A DNA stretch of 64,000 nt from Cudoniella acicularis (taxonomy: Eukaryota > Ascomycota > Leotiomycetes > Helotiales > Helotiaceae), in assembly GCA_013054445.1 (NCBI GenBank), contig JAAMPI010000109.1:1-64000 (forward strand), written 5' to 3'. Below are positions 59,719 through 64,000 of this stretch, in pieces (within the stretch, counting starts at the first letter, position 1; each line of letters opens with the position of its first letter). Both the position numbers and the translations under genes were made by a program. The notes under the pieces were generated by a model. That model had not been told where the DNA came from. It did no database searches and saw only the letters and a list, made by a program, of their open reading frames with translations.

Positions 59719-61571
59719 TTAGGCGGCTCCCCCAGCTTCCTTTATCTTTTTCGTATCCAACCGTTTCCAGGGCATGAAAGTGCTAATGACGAAGGAAAGC
59801 ACAGCGGAGCCAGTAGCAATTGCAAAAGCCACCTTAATACCGTCCATATAGGCCAAGAGAATACCAGGCACCTCATCAGCCGTGAACACCTTGCGGAGAT
59901 CAGTGGCACCGGTGGCAATCAAAAGGATCGGGTCCACCCCTGGGACGTATGTCGCCACGCGTTGGAGAAGCTTGTTGACGAAGCCCGACTGCGCCGCAGA
60001 CACAAACAGTGCACCACCAACCGTTTGAAACAAGAGAATGAGTGCAGTGACTGACGAGAGATCCGCCGGATCCACGCATGATTGAGATACAATAATCGGG
60101 AATCTGGAGTCCCATGCCGAGGCCGAACCCAATGAGAACCTGGTAGCCGATCCACATGCCCATTCCGGTCCCGATATCCAACGTGTAAAGAAGACCGGCT
60201 CCAACACTGACTATGGCGGCCGCGACAATCATTATTGGCGTTGCAATACCCGTCATGGTGATGAAGGTACCCGAGGCAATGGACGCGATGGTCACAGATA
60301 TGATCAAGGGAAGATTGCGGACTCCAGAGTTAGTCGGGCTTTGCCCATCGATGGACTGGAAGTATATTGGCAGGTAAAATACGGAGACGTAGTAGGAGCC
60401 CGTGAAAAATAAGACGAATAGGGCGTTAACCAAGACCGTGCACTTCTTCACCAGTCTGGGCATAACCATGGCCCGCTCGTCCTGATACCACTCCCAAAGG
60501 CCAAAGACAATAGTGAGCAAGCCAGCGCCAACGAGCAAGCCTACTACCATAGATGATTTCCATGGATAACCTGTTCCACCGTACTGGAGGGCGAGAATAT
60601 AGGCGATGACTGCACCCATCACCAAGAAGGCGCCGACAATGTCCATCTGAAGCAATTTCTCTGTCACTGTGGCCTTTTGGGGAGTGGCAGCCAGTGGCGT
60701 GTGGAAGAAGAGCAGGATGCCAAGTGCAGAGACAGCACCGATTGGGAGGTTGATGTAGAAGCACCATCGCCAGTTGGCTTTATCCGCAAAGGCGCCGCCT
60801 AGAAGAGGGCCGATGACGCTCGCTATGCCGTAGGCAGCCCCGATTAAGCCAGTCAGGGCAGGTCTGGATGGCTCTGTCAGCGTTGATTTAACTTCCAAAG
60901 AAAGAAAGGAGGAGGGGAAAACTGCTTACCTCTTGTGGGGCTCAGCAGCAAATCCGATAATTGTATAACAACCAGCTCCAATTCCGGCGGCCCCAACACC
61001 AGACAAAGCGCGGCCCACGATGAGGGCTTGTGACGAAGGTGCGGCTCCACACACAAGACTTCCAGCCTCAAAGATGCCAATGGCTGTTAAAAACCCTATC
61101 TTCAGCGAGAAATACTTGTATGCTTTCCCCCAAGGCGCCTGGAAGCCGCCAACCGTCATAAAAAAAGCCGACGCGTACCAAGATACGTCCGAGATGCTGT
61201 GGAAATTGTCCGTGATCTTGGGGATCGCTGTCGCAACGATGGTCTAGTCTTTCCTTTAGTATTTGCATGTGCCTTCAGGATCTATGAAGCGTGAAAGAAG
61301 AGCTTACCATGTCCAGAGCAACTAAGAAGTTGCCGAGAAGAAGGGCGACCATGATCATGCCTAGTTGCAGCCCAGTGGGATACTCAGCCTTGTTTTCAAC
61401 CAACCCCTCATTGAGGGAGAACTTTTCGGCGGTGGCGTCGTGAGGATTGCTTAGTTTAGCTTGGTGCTCGGGCTCGGGCTCAACCTGCAAGCCATCATTC
61501 GTCATTTGCGCTGTGATATCGTGTGCCGGCTGTTGGCCAACGGCGTTGGCTGCGTCTGCTGTTTTTGACAT
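59719..61571 (-). CDS. MFS transporter (DHA2-like), frameshifted
   Basis: Exons 61571-61308, 61243-60930 and 60863-59719, about 573 residues if the frame is restored. It resembles the 14-TM efflux pumps of secondary-metabolite clusters: [40 protein letters not shown], the motif-C-like [20 protein letters not shown], and [11 protein letters not shown]. Directly after GLQIP, at about 60090, the frame shifts by one base into [15 protein letters not shown], which continues to the end at 59719. No intron can bridge this. It is either a one-base insertion error or another lesion of a decaying cluster. It is divergent from the P450 gene. Confidence 0.75.
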
Positions 61572-62192
61572 TTTCAAAGTCACCTTAGAAGGCAGTGATG
61601 CTGTAATTCAAATACAGTAAGAAAACTTCCAGACTGCAAGTTGGTGATGCACGATGGTGTTGTGAATTGAAATGATTTGGTTAGTTTAGTGCACACGTAG
61701 GATGTTTATAAAATTCGCCTTAAAAGGATTAGAACACAGTCTCAAATGTTGATCAGGAGAGATTGTAAGAACAGTCTCTATATGCCCTCTTATGTTTTGG
61801 ACAGGTATTTCTGTCCTCCAACATAAGCGAGGACGCATTAATCGTTGGCGAGTCATAATCTTTTTTTTTTTCGTGAGTTTATTGAGGTTTAATTTCTCGC
61901 TAACCGCCGGTCCGGTGGTTGGCAAAATTTCACAAAAGCAATCATCCTGTCTCTACTACCCGGCAATGATTAGGAGGCCAACTAACTATTCCAGCAGTCA
62001 TAAGTATACCCTACAATTAGCTACCAAACAGGGACACCTTAATAAATTGTCAGTTTGCACGCCATTCAGTAAATTGCTGACTGCTGTTTAAAGTTGTCCC
62101 CTGGATAAGTTATAAATATAGATTCAACCTTGGTTTCTAGGAATTTTATCTCAAATTGAGCACATGATGTGTCTTGTCCAACAAATTTCGCT
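61572..62192. other. Divergent intergenic region MFS / P450
   Basis: Presumably the promoters of both flanking genes. A poly-T/A stretch lies near 61860. Nothing else recognised. Confidence 0.4.
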
Positions 62193-64000
62193 ATGGCTTC
62201 GCAAGCCAGTGCCACCAGTTCCGCGTTTTGGGCGACAACACCCAAACGCCTTACAGATCTCGAAGATTTCACCAGCACTCAACTACCTTACATTCTGACT
62301 GCATTCTTGTTTCTTCTAATTCTTTACTCCCTTCAAGGGCCCAAGTCCAATCTTCCATTTCTCAACCCGAGAAGAACATTTGAATTCTCAAATGTCCGGC
62401 CCAAAAAGGAATTCATAGTAGGTGCTAATGAAATGATTGGAAAATGGTTCAACCAAAATCCAGACAAACCTACTCGTGTCACTACCGACGCAGGTGTCAT
62501 GACCTTGCTACCACCCAAGTTTGCAGATGAGATAAAGAATAACGGAGTGTTGGATTTCGAAGGCTTTGCCCACAAAGTAATGCTAGCTTGCATTAAAATT
62601 TGATATCCACAGCAAAAGAGTACTTGGCTAACTTAACTAAATTACAGGCTTATCATTCTCAATTCCCTGGCTTCGAAGGTTTCCGAGACTCGTCACTTGT
62701 TCATCGAGTTATTGAGAAGGATATCTCCAAGTTCCTTAATACTTCGACTAAGATCCTTTCAGAAGAATTCGACGAGGCCATGCCAATATACTTTCCGGAG
62801 AGCAAGGGTAAGTGGATTAATCCGCCAATTTAAAATCCTATAAAAAGTGGCAACTAACCACAAGATGATTCGTGGCACAGATTGGACTAGCATTTCACTT
62901 TGCCCTGCCATATTGACGCTGGTGACGCGCACATCGTCGCGGGTATTCCTCGGACCTGAAGTATGCAAGAATGAGAGATGGCTATGAGTCGCTCAAGTCT
63001 ACGCAACCGACATTTTCGCCGCCATCTTTCAACTACGCATCTGCCCCGCATCACTCCGATTCCTATTCCAATGGTTTCTTCTCGCCTGCTACACAGCGCG
63101 CAGCCATGTGAAAGAAGCCCGCAGTATCATCAATCCGATGGTGGAGCGGCGCCGCAAGGAGAGAGCTGACTTGAAAGCCCGTGGAAAACCCATCGTCGAG
63201 CATCAGGATGCCATAGATTGGCTGGAGAAATATTGCAATGGGGAAAAGTATGATGCCACGGAGTCCTTGCTCATCTTGGCCATTGCGACTACGGCTACCA
63301 CTATGGATCTTCTCTGCCAGACCATGATCCATCTTGCCAAAAACTCAGAGATCCTTGAGCCTTTGCGGGAAGAGACGCGTGCCTGCATTAAAGAAGAGAG
63401 ATGGACGAAGGTATCTTTGTATAACATGAAGTTACTTGACAGTGTCATCAAAGAGAGTCAGAGACTGAAACCTCTTTTCACTGGTAAATCTCCACTCTCC
63501 TCTCTTCATTTCTTATAATTCACATCTAAGTTATTTTCCACGCATTCAACTGAAGTCCGTGGCTAACAAACCACCTTCAAATAGCTGCAATGGTTCGTGT
63601 CGCTATGCAAGAGGTCAGACTCTCAGATGGAACCCTCATTCGCAAGGGCGACATGGTAGGCGTCACCTCCCGTCGCATATGGGATCCCACCTTGCACAAG
63701 AACCCCACACAATGGGACGGGTACCGCTTTCTTCGTATGCGGCAGCAACCAGGCCGAGATAATGCCAACCAGCTTGTGAGTATGAATCACAATCACCTTG
63801 GCTTTGGCTGCGGAATGCATGCGTGTCCTGGTCGCTTTCTGGCCGATAACGAGATCAAGATTGCGCTGCTACACATTCTGTTCAAGTACGACTGGCGTCT
63901 TCCGGAGGGGGCCAAGACAGAGCCAGTGTGTTTTGGGTTTAACATAAATATTGATCCGGGCCTCCAAGTGGAGATTCGGAGACGGGGTGAGGGAGTTCCG
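62193..64000 (+). pseudogene. Cytochrome P450 with nonsense codon, 3' end off window
   Basis: Exons 62193-62576, 62648-62807, 62881-63483 and 63585 to the window edge. The N-terminal anchor (LPYILTAFLFLLILYSLQ) marks an ER microsomal P450. Family signatures: RVFLGPEVCKNERWL, an atypical I-helix (LILAIATTATTMD), the ExxR motif KESQRLKP and the heme-binding FGCGMHACPGRF, of the CYP68/ent-kaurene-oxidase-like sort common in fungal clusters. Right after NERWL the frame meets TGA at 62985-62987 and then continues VAQVYATDIFAAIF in the same frame for about 165 codons, so one CGA-to-TGA change would explain it. No intron can remove the stop. The final residues lie beyond 64000. Confidence 0.75.

Noticed and set aside
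1..64000. tRNA and 5S rRNA genes
   Set aside because: I scanned by eye for B-box (GGTTCGA-type) and 5S internal-control sequences and found none convincing; a tRNAscan run would settle this.

Overview
This window is filamentous ascomycete nuclear DNA (Pezizomycotina). Short GT/AG introns of about 45-75 bp interrupt most genes. The gene families are fungal, and GC-balanced gene blocks alternate with sharply AT-rich islands of the kind left by repeat-induced point mutation (RIP). The order SLA2 - HMG-box mating gene - APN2 - COX13 - APC5 is the classic mating-type (MAT) neighbourhood. An additional gene between SLA2 and MAT1-2-1 suggests Leotiomycetes/Helotiales, but that placement is inference. 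The sequenced strain carries the MAT1-2 idiomorph; no alpha-box gene was seen.

Layout. 0.7-3.4 kb: MHYT-domain membrane sensor. 3.4-6.8 kb: LTR-like repeat and AT-rich island. 6.8-9.0 kb: large fungal protein of unknown function. 10.6-13.7 kb: secreted M28 aminopeptidase and an HSL-type esterase. 15.2-17.3 kb: 14-TM-type MFS pump with a MITE-like insert just upstream. 17.9-23.6 kb: a gene graveyard holding a broken amidohydrolase, a truncated 2OG-Fe(II) oxygenase, a deleted amidase and an MFS 5' relic running into an AT-rich island. 24.3-42.2 kb: housekeeping block with an Nvj2-like lipid-transfer protein, REV3, SLU7, RPS9/RPL21 (divergent pair) and SLA2. 43-48 kb: MAT1-2 idiomorph. 48.1-56.3 kb: APN2, COX13, APC5 and CIA30/NDUFAF1-like. 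56.5-57.1 kb: RIP-mutated hAT transposase remnant. 57.1-64 kb: a secondary-metabolism-like group (trans-enoyl reductase, FSH/LovG-like hydrolase, MFS pump, cytochrome P450) in which every gene carries at least one lesion. No synthase core gene lies in the window; the P450 runs off the right edge.

How the parts relate. The conserved central core, including MAT, is flanked on both sides by decaying accessory gene groups and AT-rich transposon remains. Two kinds of lesion should be kept apart. Single-base indels also hit well-conserved genes: a C9 run in REV3 and one site in the Nvj2-like gene. These may be sequence errors. In-frame nonsense codons and large deletions are confined to accessory genes and look like real decay. 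All exon coordinates were worked out by hand from reading frame, splice signals and remembered family motifs; no alignment or search was run.
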